Below, piece by piece: positions 15,902-26,037 of a stretch of DNA of 64,000 nt (position 1 is the stretch's first letter; each line of letters starts with the position of its first letter). The notes under the pieces were generated by a model, which saw only the letters and a program-made list of their open reading frames with translations, made no database searches and was not told the origin of the DNA. This DNA is from Saccharothrix sp. ST-888 (GTDB taxonomy: Bacteria > Actinomycetota > Actinomycetes > Streptomycetales > Streptomycetaceae). The stretch lies in contig NZ_JYJF01000028.1 in the NCBI RefSeq assembly GCF_000955975.1, forward strand, positions 1-64,000. Direction: 5' to 3'. A program made the position numbers and the translations under genes.

Positions 15902-16020
15902 GCCCGCGCACCACCCAACTCCCTGGGCCGGCCGCCCACTTCCGGCCCCACCCGACTCGGGTGCCCACAGCCCCCGGCGGACCGCTCAGGCCCGCGCATC
16001 TTCAGGAGGATCCCGTACCA

Positions 16021-17787
16021 ATGAAGCGAAACCGGACGCTCGCAGCCGCCTCCTTGGTGGCGACACTGGCCCTCACCGTCTCCGCCTGCGGCGGTACGAA
16101 GGGTGGCGGCGGCACTGATGGCGCCAGCGGCAGCGGCGGGGGCTTCAACGCCGCCGTGGACAAGGTGCTCAACGCCTCCGACAAGAAGGGCGGCACCCTC
16201 AACCTCTGGACCAGCACCGACGCCGACTCCTGGGACCCGGGCCGCGCGTACTACGCCTCGGTCTGGAACATGGAGCGCTTCTACACCCGCACCCTGCTGT
16301 CCTACGACGCCAAGCCGGGCAAGGACGGCCTGAAGCTGGTGCCGGACCTGGCCGCCGCGCAGCCCGAGATCGCCGCCGACGGCAAGACCTACACCTTCAA
16401 GCTGAAGAGCGGCCTGAAGTTCGAGGACGGCTCCCCGATCACTTCGAAGGACATCAAGTACGGCATCGAGCGGCCCTTCGCGGCCGACGTGGTCGCGGGT
16501 GGCCCGGCCTACCTGGTCAACGACCTCGACCAGGGCCAGAACTACAAGGGCCCCTACACCGACAGCGACCCCAACAAGCTGGGCCTGAAGTCGGTCGAGA
16601 CGCCGGACGACTCCACCATCGTCTTCCACCTGGCCAAGCCGGACTCCTCGTTCCCGTACCTGCTCGCGATGGGCCCCGCCGCGCCCGTCCCGCAGAAGCT
16701 GGACACCGGTGCCAAGTACGGTGACCACCCGGTCTCCTCGGGCCCGTACAAGTTCAAGTCGATCGAGCCCGGCAAGGGCGTCGAGCTGGTCCGCAACGAG
16801 AACTGGGACCCGACCAGCGACCCGTTCCGCAAGGCGCTGCCGGACGTGGTCAAGCTGACCGTCACCACCAACTCGGACGACATGGACTCCCGTCTGCTCG
16901 ACGGCACCGCGGACATCGACTACTCCCAGACCGGTCTCTCCCAGGCCGCCCAGGCCAAGGTCCTCGCCGACTCCAAGCTGAAGGCCAACACGGACGACCC
17001 GTTCACCGGCTTCATCCGCTTCATCTCGATCGTCCCGAAGGTCGCGCCCTTCGACAACATCCACTGCCGCAAGGCCGTGATGTACGCCGCCGACGCCACC
17101 GCGCTGCAGACCGCCCGTGGCGGTTCCTACGCCGGTTCGATCAGCGGCAACATGCTGCCGCCCAACATCGCGGGCTATGACAACTACGACCCGTACGGCC
17201 TGACCCAGGGCAAGCCGCAGCTCGACAAGGCCAAGGCGGAGCTGCAGGCATGCGGCAAGCCGGACGGCTTCACCACCACCATCGCGGTCCGCGGCAACAA
17301 GGACAAGGAGGTCAACACCGCCGTTGCCCTGCAGACCGCGCTGAAGGCCATCAACGTCACCGTCAACGTGGACCAGTACGACGGCAAGCTGTACCAGTCC
17401 GTGATCGGCGCGCCCGACGTGGTCCACCAGAAGGGCTACGGCCTGATCGTGATGGGCTGGGGCGCCGACTTCCCGAACGGCGCCGGCTTCCTGCAGCCGC
17501 AGGCCGACGGCCGGTTCATCACCAAGACGGGCAACGCCAACTACCCGGAGACCGACGACCCGGAGATCAACGCCTGGTTCGACCAGGCGGCGGGCGAGCA
17601 GGACCAGGCCAAGGCGGCCGAGATCTACAAGCAGATCAACCACAAGATCACGGACAACGCGACCTGGCTGCCGATCGTCGACGACAAGGCGCTGAACTAC
17701 CGCAACCCGCGCCTGACCAACGTCTACTTCAACGACGCCCTCCAGGAAGTGGACTTCCAGGCCCTCGGCGTCTCCGACGGCAAGTGA
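16021..17787 (+). CDS. Peptide ABC transporter substrate-binding lipoprotein (SBP family 5)
   Basis: A 588-aa DppA/OppA-like lipoprotein that should capture oligopeptides or a similar ligand outside the membrane. The signal peptide MKRNRTLAAASLVATLALTV ends in a lipobox, VSAC, with Cys24 as the lipidation site. A Gly/Ser-rich linker follows, then the SBP_bac_5 fold (GGTLNLWTSTDADSWDP; FKLKSGLKFEDGSPITSKDIKYG). AGGAGG lies upstream of the ATG. A strong hairpin follows the gene and may raise its mRNA level over the downstream permease. The ligand is not predictable. Confidence 0.93.
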   Translation: MKRNRTLAAASLVATLALTVSACGGTKGGGGTDGASGSGGGFNAAVDKVLNASDKKGGTLNLWTSTDADSWDPGRAYYASVWNMERFYTRTLLSYDAKPGKDGLKLVPDLAAAQPEIAADGKTYTFKLKSGLKFEDGSPITSKDIKYGIERPFAADVVAGGPAYLVNDLDQGQNYKGPYTDSDPNKLGLKSVETPDDSTIVFHLAKPDSSFPYLLAMGPAAPVPQKLDTGAKYGDHPVSSGPYKFKSIEPGKGVELVRNENWDPTSDPFRKALPDVVKLTVTTNSDDMDSRLLDGTADIDYSQTGLSQAAQAKVLADSKLKANTDDPFTGFIRFISIVPKVAPFDNIHCRKAVMYAADATALQTARGGSYAGSISGNMLPPNIAGYDNYDPYGLTQGKPQLDKAKAELQACGKPDGFTTTIAVRGNKDKEVNTAVALQTALKAINVTVNVDQYDGKLYQSVIGAPDVVHQKGYGLIVMGWGADFPNGAGFLQPQADGRFITKTGNANYPETDDPEINAWFDQAAGEQDQAKAAEIYKQINHKITDNATWLPIVDDKALNYRNPRLTNVYFNDALQEVDFQALGVSDGK

Positions 17788-17845
17788 TCCGCTCCGCGTC
17801 CGTAGTTCGCTCCGCTAGTCCGAAGGGCAGGTGAAGGCTCCGTCC

Positions 17846-17885
17846 GGGCCGGCCGGCACCCCTACCGGGGTCCGCCGGCCGGCCC
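17846..17885 (+). terminator. Strong intra-operon hairpin after the binding-protein gene
   Basis: GGGCCGGCCGGC (17846-17857) pairs perfectly with GCCGGCCGGCCC (17874-17885). The loop contains CCCC and GGGG that can form a second stem. Such hairpins behind binding-protein genes usually attenuate or protect mRNA rather than fully terminate it. Confidence 0.75.
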
Positions 17886-17903
17886 CGGGCGGCGCCGACC
17901 GCA

Positions 17904-18898
17904 GTGCTCGTGTATCTCATCCGACGGCTGATCAACGTCGTCGTCATGCTGCTGGTGGTCTCTGCGGTCACCTTCGGCATCTTCTTCATGGTGCCCAAGC
18001 TCACCGGCAGCGACCCCGCGCTGCTCTACGTCGGCAAGATCGCCGACAAGGCGGCGGTCGAGGGTATCCGCCACAAGATGGGCCTCGACAAGTCGATCAC
18101 CGAGCAGTACGTCCTGTTCGTGAAGGGCCTGGTGGTCGGGCGCGACTACAGCACCGGGGTGGATGTCACCCACTGCTCGGCGCCGTGCTTCGGGTACTCC
18201 TTCAAGACCGAGCGGGAGGTCTGGCCGGTGCTGCTCGACCGGCTGGGCGTCACCGCCTCGCTCGCCGCCGGTGCCTCCGTGATCTGGCTGCTCTTCGGCA
18301 CCGCCACCGGTGTGGTTTCCGCCCTGCGCCGCCGCACCCTGCTGGACCGGATCACCATGACCACCGCGCTCGCCGGTGTCTCGCTGCCGATCTACTTCAC
18401 CGGCATGCTGGCCAGCGCGATCTTCGTCTACCAGCTCGGCTGGTTCCCGCACGACTACGTCAATCTCACCGACGACCCGGTCGCCTGGTTCCAGAACCTG
18501 GTCCTGCCCTGGATCACCCTCGCCTTCCTGTACGCGGCGACCTACGCCCGGCTCACCAGGGCCACCCTGCTGGAGGTGCTCGGCGAGGACTACATCCGTA
18601 CCGCCCGGGCCAAGGGCCTCAACGAGCGGAGGGTGATCGGCAAGCACGCCCTGCGCTCCACCCTCACCCCGATCCTCACCGTCTTCGGTATGGACCTCGG
18701 CGCCCTGATCGGCGGCGCGGTGCTCACCGAGTCCACCTTCAACTTCCGTGGTCTGGGCTACGAGGCGGTCGCGGCGATCAGCTCCAGCGACCTGCCGGTG
18801 ATCATGGGTGTGACGCTCTTCGCCGGCTTCTTCATCATCATTGCCAACCTGCTGGTTGACGTTCTGTACGCCGTTGTCGATCCTCGGGTGAGGCTGGC

Positions 18899-18902
<4 letters not shown>
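17904..18902 (+). CDS. ABC transporter permease, DppB/OppB type
   Basis: A 332-aa inner-membrane permease. The first helix (MLVYLIRRLINVVVMLLVVS) and the long periplasmic segment before helix 2 are typical of DppB. The EAA loop reads YIRTARAKGLNERRVIGKHAL (about residues 230-250). GTG start, 116 bp after the binding-protein gene across the hairpin. Its stop overlaps the next gene's ATG (ATGA), so permease and ATPase are translationally coupled. Confidence 0.92.
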
Positions 18903-19984
<1,082 letters not shown>

Positions 19985-20013
19985 GCCCGCACCACCCCTC
20001 AGGAGAAACCGCT

Positions 20014-21138
20014 ATGACGGACAGTCAGACGGTGACGGTCCCCGAGCCCGCGCCGGCCTCCGATCGCGAGCCGCTGCTCAGGGTGACCGGCCTCACCAAG
20101 CACTTCCCGATCACCAAGGGCTTGCTGCGGCGCCAGAGCGGCGCGGTGCGTGCCGTGGACGGGATCGACTTCACCGTGAACGCCGGGGAGACCCTCGGCG
20201 TGGTCGGCGAGTCCGGCTGCGGCAAGTCCACCATGGGCCGGCTGGTCACCAGGCTCGCCGAACCGACCGGCGGGACCGTCGAGTTCGAGGGCAGGGACAT
20301 CACCCACCTCGGGGTGGGCGCGATGCGGCCGCTGCGCCGCGACATCCAGATGATCTTCCAGGACCCGTACTCCTCGCTGAACCCCCGGCACACCGTCGGA
20401 ACCATCGTCGGCGCGCCGTTCCGGCTCCAGAAGGTGCAGACCGAGCACGGGACCAAGCGGGCCGTCCAGGACCTGCTGGAACTCTGCGGGCTGAGCCCCG
20501 AGCACTACAACCGCTACCCGCACGAGTTCTCCGGCGGCCAGCGCCAGCGGATCGGCATCGCCCGCGCGCTCGCGCTCAAGCCCAAGATGATCGTCGCGGA
20601 CGAGCCGGTCTCCGCACTGGACGTCTCGATCCAGGCGCAGGTGGTCAACCTGCTGGACGACCTCCAGCAGGAGCTGGGCCTGACCTACCTGATCATCGCG
20701 CACGACCTCTCGGTGGTCCGGCACGTCTCGGACCGGGTCGCGGTGATGTACCTGGGCAAGATCGTCGAGATCGCCGACCGCGACTCGCTGTACCGGGCTC
20801 CGATGCACCCGTACACCAAGGCCCTGATGTCGGCCGTCCCGGTGCCGGACCCCCGCCGCAAGGAACGCCGCGAGCGCATCCTGCTGACCGGCGACGTCCC
20901 CTCGCCGATCAACCCGCCCAGCGGCTGCCGCTTCCGCACCCGCTGCTGGAAGGCCCAGGACGTCTGCGCGAGCGAGGAGCCGCCGCTGGTGGCGGCGGTG
21001 GCGGGGCACCAGGTGGCCTGCCATTTTCCTGAGAACCAGCAGAGCCCTGAGAACCAGCAGAGCCCGGAGAACCAGCAGAGCCCGGAGAACCAGCAGAGCC
21101 CCGAGAGCCGGCAGAGCCCCGAGAACCCGGCGGTTTGA
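20014..21138 (+). CDS. Peptide ABC transporter ATP-binding protein, DppF type, with repeat tail
   Basis: A 374-aa ATPase. Walker A is GESGCGKS, the signature SGGQRQR, Walker B MIVADEPV, and the C-terminal cysteine motif GCRFRTRCWKAQDVC. ATG 20014 follows AGGAG. After the normal family end (VACHF, about residue 338) the protein carries a tail of six-residue repeats, PENQQS. These come from a tandem 18-bp DNA repeat (21028-21135). The tail is hydrophilic, probably disordered, and not part of the family fold. It is otherwise a standard energising subunit. Confidence 0.93.
   Translation: MTDSQTVTVPEPAPASDREPLLRVTGLTKHFPITKGLLRRQSGAVRAVDGIDFTVNAGETLGVVGESGCGKSTMGRLVTRLAEPTGGTVEFEGRDITHLGVGAMRPLRRDIQMIFQDPYSSLNPRHTVGTIVGAPFRLQKVQTEHGTKRAVQDLLELCGLSPEHYNRYPHEFSGGQRQRIGIARALALKPKMIVADEPVSALDVSIQAQVVNLLDDLQQELGLTYLIIAHDLSVVRHVSDRVAVMYLGKIVEIADRDSLYRAPMHPYTKALMSAVPVPDPRRKERRERILLTGDVPSPINPPSGCRFRTRCWKAQDVCASEEPPLVAAVAGHQVACHFPENQQSPENQQSPENQQSPENQQSPESRQSPENPAV
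21028..21135 (+). repeat. 18-bp tandem repeat coding for PENQQS units
   Basis: Five full 18-bp copies and one diverged copy in frame at the end of the DppF-type gene. The first two copies are identical, copies three and four differ by one silent base, and the last two have diverged. A typical slippage-prone coding minisatellite. Confidence 0.9.
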
Positions 21139-21227
21139 CAGGGCACCCGGTGCGCCGCCCGCGGGCCGTGGGCGCCGCACCGGGCGCCCGGGGCACGCCG
21201 GGGTCGCGGCGCAGGTAAGAATTGACG

Positions 21228-21887
21228 GTGACCTCGCAGCTCTTCCCGCCCGACGTCCAGCAGGCGCTGGACCTGATCGGCATCTTCGTCTTCGCCCTGT
21301 CCGGCGGCCTGCTGGCCGTCCGCAAGAACATGGACATCTTCGGCATCTGTGTGCTCGCCGAGGCGACCGCACTCGGCGGCGGGGTGATGCGCGACCTGGT
21401 GATCGGGGCCACACCGGTGGTCGCGTTCACCAACCTCGGGTACTTCGTGACCCCGCTGGCGGCCGGCCTGGTGGTGTTCTTCCTGCACCCCGAGGTGGAG
21501 CGGATCAACCGCAGCGTGCAGACCCTGGACGCGCTCGGGCTCGGGCTGTTCTGCGTCACCGGTACCGCCAAGGCGCACGACTACGGACTCGGTTCGGTCG
21601 CCTCGGTGGCCCTGGGCATGCTCACCGCCGCCGGCGGCGGCGTGATCCGCGACGTACTGGCCAGCGAGATGCCCTCGCTGCTGCGCTGGGACCGGGAGAT
21701 CTACGCCGTGCCCGCGCTGGTCGGCGCCGGGATGGTCGCCGTCCTGATCGGGATGGGCCGCCTGAGCACCCTCACCGCCTCGGCCGCCGCGCTGACCGCT
21801 TTCGTCCTGCGGATGTTCGCGCTCAAGTACGGCTGGCGCGCACCGCGGGCCTGGCACCGCAACGGTTCTCGCACCAGCGAGGAGTAG
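21228..21887 (+). CDS. Trimeric intracellular cation (TRIC) channel family membrane protein
   Basis: A 219-aa integral membrane protein of the UPF0126/YadS family, made of two similar three-helix halves. The halves carry IFVFALSGGLLAVRKNMDIFG and GLGLFCVTGTAKAHDYGLG, each followed by a glycine-rich GGGVMRD/GGGVIRD element. Bacterial TRIC proteins are potassium-permeable channels; the physiological role here is unknown. GTG 21228 is taken as start (TTG 21222 is in frame). Its 3' end overlaps the convergent IclR gene by 65 bp. Confidence 0.87.
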   Translation: MTSQLFPPDVQQALDLIGIFVFALSGGLLAVRKNMDIFGICVLAEATALGGGVMRDLVIGATPVVAFTNLGYFVTPLAAGLVVFFLHPEVERINRSVQTLDALGLGLFCVTGTAKAHDYGLGSVASVALGMLTAAGGGVIRDVLASEMPSLLRWDREIYAVPALVGAGMVAVLIGMGRLSTLTASAAALTAFVLRMFALKYGWRAPRAWHRNGSRTSEE

Positions 21888-22644
21888 GCGAGCCGCCGTA
21901 CGCCAGCGAGATCGCCTCGACCGTGCAGAGCAGTTCGGGCAGTAACCGGCTCAGTTCGCCGATCGGGGCCAGCCGGACGGGTGCCGAGATGGAACAGGCC
22001 GCGATCGCCCTGCCGTCCGTGCCGACGATCGGCGCGGCCAGGCAGTTGACCGCCTCCTGGTACTCGGCCCGGTCCACCGCCCACCCCTGGCGCCGGACGG
22101 AGGCGAGTTCGGTGCGGAACTCCTCGGCGGAGCGGATGCTGTGCCGGGTGCGGGCGGGGAAGTCCTGCTCGGCGAGGAAACCCGCCAGCTGATCCTCCGG
22201 CAGATCCGCCAGCAGCACCTTGCCGACCGCCGTCGCCACCGCGGGCACCCGGCGCCCGATCCGCCCGGCCGGGTCGGGCCAGGAGCCCGGGCGTTCGGGG
22301 TAGCGGCTCTCCACCTTGTCCAGGTAGAGCACCTCGCCCTCCTCCAGCACCGCCAGCTGCACGGTGTGCCCGTACCGCTCGTTGAGCGAGGCCAGGTACG
22401 GGGCCGCGACCTGGCGGACGTCGATACCGTCCAGGGCCTGCTGGGCCAGTGCGAAGAGCCGCCCGCCGAGCCGGTAGCGGTGGTCGGCCTGCCGGTGCAC
22501 CAGGCCGTGTTCCTGCAGGGTGCGCAGCAGCCGCAGCGCCGTCGACTTGTGGACGCCGATCCGGGCCGCCGCCTGCTCCAGCGAGGCCGGGCCCTCCCCG
22601 AGCGAGGCAAGGATCGTCAGCGCCCGGTCCACTGTCTGCGACAT
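21823..22644 (-). CDS. IclR family transcriptional regulator
   Basis: A 273-aa regulator. An N-terminal winged helix (SQTVDRALTILASLGEGPASLEQAAARIGVHKSTALRLL) is followed by the IclR effector domain. The latter includes ERYGHTVQLAVLEEGEVLYLDKVES, ATAVGKVLLADL and IAACSISAPV. ATG 22644 was chosen because the domain starts there. The last 20 residues extend past the usual family end and are antisense to the TRIC-like gene. It is divergent from a cysteine desulfurase gene, 133 bp apart. A link to that gene is possible but unsupported by a visible operator. Confidence 0.9.
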   Translation of the reverse strand: MSQTVDRALTILASLGEGPASLEQAAARIGVHKSTALRLLRTLQEHGLVHRQADHRYRLGGRLFALAQQALDGIDVRQVAAPYLASLNERYGHTVQLAVLEEGEVLYLDKVESRYPERPGSWPDPAGRIGRRVPAVATAVGKVLLADLPEDQLAGFLAEQDFPARTRHSIRSAEEFRTELASVRRQGWAVDRAEYQEAVNCLAAPIVGTDGRAIAACSISAPVRLAPIGELSRLLPELLCTVEAISLAYGGSPTPRWCENRCGARPAVRASRT

Positions 22645-22762
22645 ACCGTCCACCCCTCCGTGCCCCAGCAGTGGGCAGGAGGCTAACGGCGCGTTGCAGG
22701 GCGTGCAATGGCCAAATCGTGACCCGTGCGCGGGCGTCGGGATCACGGCGCGGGGATGCCCC

Positions 22763-22768
22763 TACACT
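22763..22768 (+). promoter_or_regulatory. -10 box for a leaderless cysteine desulfurase transcript
   Basis: TACACT ends 9 bases before the ATG at 22778, and there is no ribosome site between. The spacing places transcription start at or next to the start codon, the layout of leaderless actinobacterial genes. Confidence 0.5.
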
Positions 22769-22777
22769 GGACCCGCT

Positions 22778-23962
22778 ATGCCATATCTCGACCATGCAGC
22801 CACCACCCCGATGCTGCCCGAGGCGATCGCAGCCATGGGCGCGCACCTCGGGGTCGTCGGCAACGCGTCCTCGTTGCACGCCGCCGGCCGCCGGGCCAGG
22901 CGGGTGGTGGAGGAGTCCCGGGAGTCGCTGGCCCTGTCGCTGGGCGCGCGGCCGAGCGAGATCGTGCTCACCGGTGGCGGTACCGAATCGGACAACCTCG
23001 CCGTCAAGGGCCTGTACTGGGCGCGCCGGGACGCCGATCCGGCGCGGCGCCGGGTGCTGTGCAGCCCGGTCGAGCACCACGCGGTGCTGGACGCGGTGCA
23101 CTGGCTCTCCGAGCACGAGGGCGCCCTGGTCGAGTACCTGCCGGTCGACGCGTACGGCCGAGTGCACCCCGAGGCGCTGCGCGAGGCTGTGGAACGCGAC
23201 CCCGCCACGGTGGCGCTGATCACCGTGATGTGGGCCAACAACGAGGTCGGCACCATTCAGCCGATCACCGAACTCGTCGCCGTCGCACGCGAGTTCGGGA
23301 TTCCGATGCACGCCGACGCGGTGCAGGCGCTGGGCCAGGTCCCGGTCTCCTTCGCCGAGTCGGGGCTGGACGCGCTGACGGTCACCGGACACAAGATCGG
23401 CGGGCCGTACGGGGTCGGCGCCCTGCTGCTGTCCCGCAGCGCAACTCCCGTACCCCTGCTGCACGGTGGCGGCCAGGAGCGCGACGTCCGGTCCGGCACG
23501 CTGGACGTCCCCGCTGCCGCCGGGTTCGCCGCCGCGGCGGCCATCGCGGTCGAACGGCGGGCCGAGCACGCGGAGTCGGTCGCGGGCCTGCGGGACGAAC
23601 TGGTCGCCGGGGTCCTGGCAGCCGTACCGGACGCCGTGCTCAACGGAGACCCGGACCCGGTGGGGCGGCTGGCCGCCAACGCGCACTTCTCCTTCCCCGG
23701 CTGCGAGGGCGATGCGCTGCTGATGCTGCTGGACGCCCAGGGCATCGAGTGCTCCACCGGCTCCGCCTGCTCGGCCGGGGTGCCGCAGCCCAGTCACGTC
23801 CTGCTCGCGATGGGCGCGGACCCGCTGCTGGCCCGGGCCTCACTGCGCTTCTCGCTCGGCCACGCCTCCACCCGCGCCGACGTCAAAGCCCTGCTCGACG
23901 CGATCGAGCCTGCCGTCCGCCGCGCCCGCAACGCAGGACTCGCAGCCGCCGCCCGCCGCTGA
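22778..23962 (+). CDS. Cysteine desulfurase (class V PLP aminotransferase)
   Basis: A 394-aa IscS/NifS-like enzyme that moves sulfur from cysteine to a protein persulfide. It starts with MPYLDHAATTPM, carries ANNEVGTIQP and HADAVQALGQ, and has the PLP lysine in TGHKIGGPYG. The active-site cysteine is in GIECSTGSACSAG. Its position one gene before mnmA suggests it supplies sulfur for tRNA 2-thiolation; general iron-sulfur assembly is the alternative. ATG 22778 is fixed by the conserved N-terminus and an apparent leaderless promoter. Confidence 0.94.
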   Translation: MPYLDHAATTPMLPEAIAAMGAHLGVVGNASSLHAAGRRARRVVEESRESLALSLGARPSEIVLTGGGTESDNLAVKGLYWARRDADPARRRVLCSPVEHHAVLDAVHWLSEHEGALVEYLPVDAYGRVHPEALREAVERDPATVALITVMWANNEVGTIQPITELVAVAREFGIPMHADAVQALGQVPVSFAESGLDALTVTGHKIGGPYGVGALLLSRSATPVPLLHGGGQERDVRSGTLDVPAAAGFAAAAAIAVERRAEHAESVAGLRDELVAGVLAAVPDAVLNGDPDPVGRLAANAHFSFPGCEGDALLMLLDAQGIECSTGSACSAGVPQPSHVLLAMGADPLLARASLRFSLGHASTRADVKALLDAIEPAVRRARNAGLAAAARR

Positions 23963-23971
23963 CCGCACCCC

Positions 23972-24064
23972 CAGGGACGCGGGGAACTGCGCTGACATCG
24001 GCCCAACGCCCCAGGTCGAGTGGGAATCCCTCCAGGGGCGCGGGGAACTGCGCGAAGCGGAAGG
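23972..24064. repeat. Two direct copies of a GGGGAACTGCGC-type dispersed repeat
   Basis: CAGGGACGCGGGGAACTGCG (from 23972) and CAGGGGCGCGGGGAACTGCG (from 24033; it continues CGAAGCGGAAGG) are near-identical and in the same orientation. Two more copies, inverted to each other, flank 26749-26898. This is a dispersed non-coding family. Confidence 0.8.
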
Positions 24065-24222
24065 CTCCCTGCGGTCAGTGGACCCGGACGGCCCGGCTGC
24101 ACTTCGTCGCCCGTAATGGCCGGTGCACCTTGCTCCCGGCAGGGGCGGTGCACTCTGTTCCGCCCCGAAACGCCGCACCGTGCCGCTGCGAGGACCGGCC
24201 CGGAAGAGTTGCGGCGAGCACG

Positions 24223-24228
24223 TAGGCT
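24223..24228 (+). promoter_or_regulatory. -10 box for leaderless mnmA
   Basis: TAGGCT ends 9 bases before the mnmA ATG, with no ribosome site between. Same spacing as at three or four other genes in the window. Confidence 0.5.
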
Positions 24229-24237
24229 GGGTGCATC

Positions 24238-25377
24238 ATGACTGAGTTCCCTGGCGCCCCCACTGGTCCCAACGACGGCCGTCGACTGCGTGTGCTGGCG
24301 GCGATGTCCGGCGGGGTGGACTCCGCCGTAGCCGCCGCCCGAGCCGCCGAGGCGGGTCACGAGGTGACCGGGGTGCACCTGGCGCTCTCCTCGAACCCGC
24401 AGTCCTTCCGGACCGGCGCCCGCGGCTGCTGCACCATCGAGGACTCCCGGGACGCCCGCCGGGCGGCCGACGTGATCGGCATTCCGTTCTACGTCTGGGA
24501 CCTCGCCGAGCGCTTCCGTGAGGACGTGATCGACGACTTCGTCGCCGAGTACGCCGCCGGCCGCACCCCGAACCCCTGCCTGCGCTGCAACGAGAAGATC
24601 AAGTTCGCCGCGCTGCTGGACAAGGCGATCGCCCTGGGCTTCGACGCGGTCTGCACGGGGCACTACGCCAGGGTCGTCGATCTCCCGTCCGGTGAGCGGG
24701 AGTTGCACCGCGCGGTGGACATGGCCAAGGACCAGTCGTACGTCCTCGGCGTGCTCGACGCCGACCAGCTCGCCCACTCGCTCTTCCCGCTCGGCGACAC
24801 GACCAAGGACGTGATCCGCGAGGAGGCCGAGCGGCGCGGCCTGGCGGTGGCCAAGAAGCCGGACAGCCACGACATCTGCTTCATCGCGGACGGCGACACC
24901 CAGGGCTTCCTGGCCCGGCACCTCGGCACCGCGAAGGGCGACATCCTGGACGCCGACGGCACCAAGCTCGGCGAGCACGACGGCGCGTACGGCTTCACCA
25001 TCGGCCAGCGCAAGGGCCTGCGGATCGGCCGCCCGGCCGCCGACGGCAAGCCCCGCTACGTCCTGGACATCTCGCCGGTGAACAACACCGTCACGGTCGG
25101 CCCGGCCGAGGGGCTGGACGTGCTCGCGCTCACCGCGATCAAGCCGCGCTGGTGCGGCGCCGAGCCGGTCGGCGAGGGCGAGTACACCGCGCAGCTGCGC
25201 GCCCACGGCGAGGAGGTCCCGGTGACCGCCTCGCTGGCCGACGGCGAACTGCGGGTGCGCCTCGCCACCCCGGCCCGGGGGATCGCGCCCGGCCAGGCGG
25301 TGGTGCTCTACGACGGCACCCGGGTGGTCGGCTCGGCCACCATCGCCGGCACCGAGCGGCGCCCGGTCGGCGCGTGA
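24238..25377 (+). CDS. mnmA: tRNA-specific 2-thiouridylase MnmA
   Basis: A 379-aa enzyme that thiolates U34 in the wobble position of Lys, Glu and Gln tRNAs, using ATP and persulfide sulfur. The PP-loop is AMSGGVDSAVAAA (about residues 23-34). The catalytic cysteine is in TPNPCLRCNEKIKF and its partner in HDICFIADGDTQGF. The C-terminal barrel domain (about 290-379) carries GLRIGRPAADGKPRYVLDI. The cysteine desulfurase upstream is the likely sulfur donor. A TAGGCT box places transcription start at the ATG. Confidence 0.96.
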   Translation: MTEFPGAPTGPNDGRRLRVLAAMSGGVDSAVAAARAAEAGHEVTGVHLALSSNPQSFRTGARGCCTIEDSRDARRAADVIGIPFYVWDLAERFREDVIDDFVAEYAAGRTPNPCLRCNEKIKFAALLDKAIALGFDAVCTGHYARVVDLPSGERELHRAVDMAKDQSYVLGVLDADQLAHSLFPLGDTTKDVIREEAERRGLAVAKKPDSHDICFIADGDTQGFLARHLGTAKGDILDADGTKLGEHDGAYGFTIGQRKGLRIGRPAADGKPRYVLDISPVNNTVTVGPAEGLDVLALTAIKPRWCGAEPVGEGEYTAQLRAHGEEVPVTASLADGELRVRLATPARGIAPGQAVVLYDGTRVVGSATIAGTERRPVGA

Positions 25378-25437
25378 CCCGGCGGGTCCGTCCTGGACGC
25401 GGGCAGGTCCCCCGTGCCTCGGCGGACCGCGAGGTGG

Positions 25438-25443
25438 TAGACC
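25438..25443 (+). promoter_or_regulatory. -10 box for the LOG-type gene
   Basis: TAGACC ends 10 bases before ATG 25454, giving a leaderless layout. A GAGGTGG that overlaps the box could instead serve as ribosome site for GTG 25445. Confidence 0.4.
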
Positions 25444-25453
25444 TGTGGGCACT

Positions 25454-25978
25454 ATGAACATCACTGTCTTCTGTTCCGCGTACTCCCTCGACGAGCGCTA
25501 CACCGCCCCGGCCGCCGAGTTCGCCCGGCTGCTCGGGGAGCACGGCCACACCCTGGTCTGGGGCGGCTCGCACGCCGGGCTGATGGGGCTGCTCGCCGAC
25601 GGCGTCAAGGAGGCCGGCGGACGACTGGTCGGGATCTCGGTCCAGTTGCTCGCGCACAAGACGTACGAGGGCGCCGACGAGCTGGTGATGACGCGTGATC
25701 TCGCCGAGCGCAAGGCCCAGTTGCTGGAGCGGGCGGACGCCGTGGTGGTGCTGGTCGGCGGACTCGGCACGCTGGACGAGGTGACCGAGGTGCTGGAGCT
25801 GAAGAAGCACGCCCTGCACGACAAGCCGGTCGTGGTGCTCGACACCGAGGGCTTCTACCAGGGCCTGCGCACCCAGCTGGAGCGGATGGACGCCGAGGGC
25901 TTCCTGCCCCGCCCGCTCGCCGAGCTGATCACCTTCGCCGCCGACCCGGCCGAGGCCCTGGCCCACCTCGAAGCCTGA
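25454..25978 (+). CDS. LOG family protein (TIGR00730, Rossmann fold)
   Basis: A 174-aa nucleotide-binding protein of the LOG family, some members of which hydrolyse cytokinin-type nucleoside 5'-monophosphates. WGGSHAGLMG (about residues 35-44) and VGGLGTLDEVTE (about 100-111) are the substrate-binding motifs. The canonical PGG of PGGxGTxxE is VGG here, so substrate use may differ. ATG 25454 matches the family N-terminus MNITVF; GTG 25445 is the alternative. It sits between mnmA and a short-chain dehydrogenase with no clear pathway link. Confidence 0.85.
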   Translation: MNITVFCSAYSLDERYTAPAAEFARLLGEHGHTLVWGGSHAGLMGLLADGVKEAGGRLVGISVQLLAHKTYEGADELVMTRDLAERKAQLLERADAVVVLVGGLGTLDEVTEVLELKKHALHDKPVVVLDTEGFYQGLRTQLERMDAEGFLPRPLAELITFAADPAEALAHLEA

Positions 25979-26037
25979 GCCGACAGCCGGCCCGGCCCAG
26001 CCCCTCGAAGAACCCACCACCTCGAAGGAGCCCTGCC

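Noticed and set aside
17846..17885. Full operon terminator between the binding protein and the DppB permease
   Set aside because: The downstream genes complete the same transporter and no new promoter is evident, so partial attenuation or mRNA protection is more likely.
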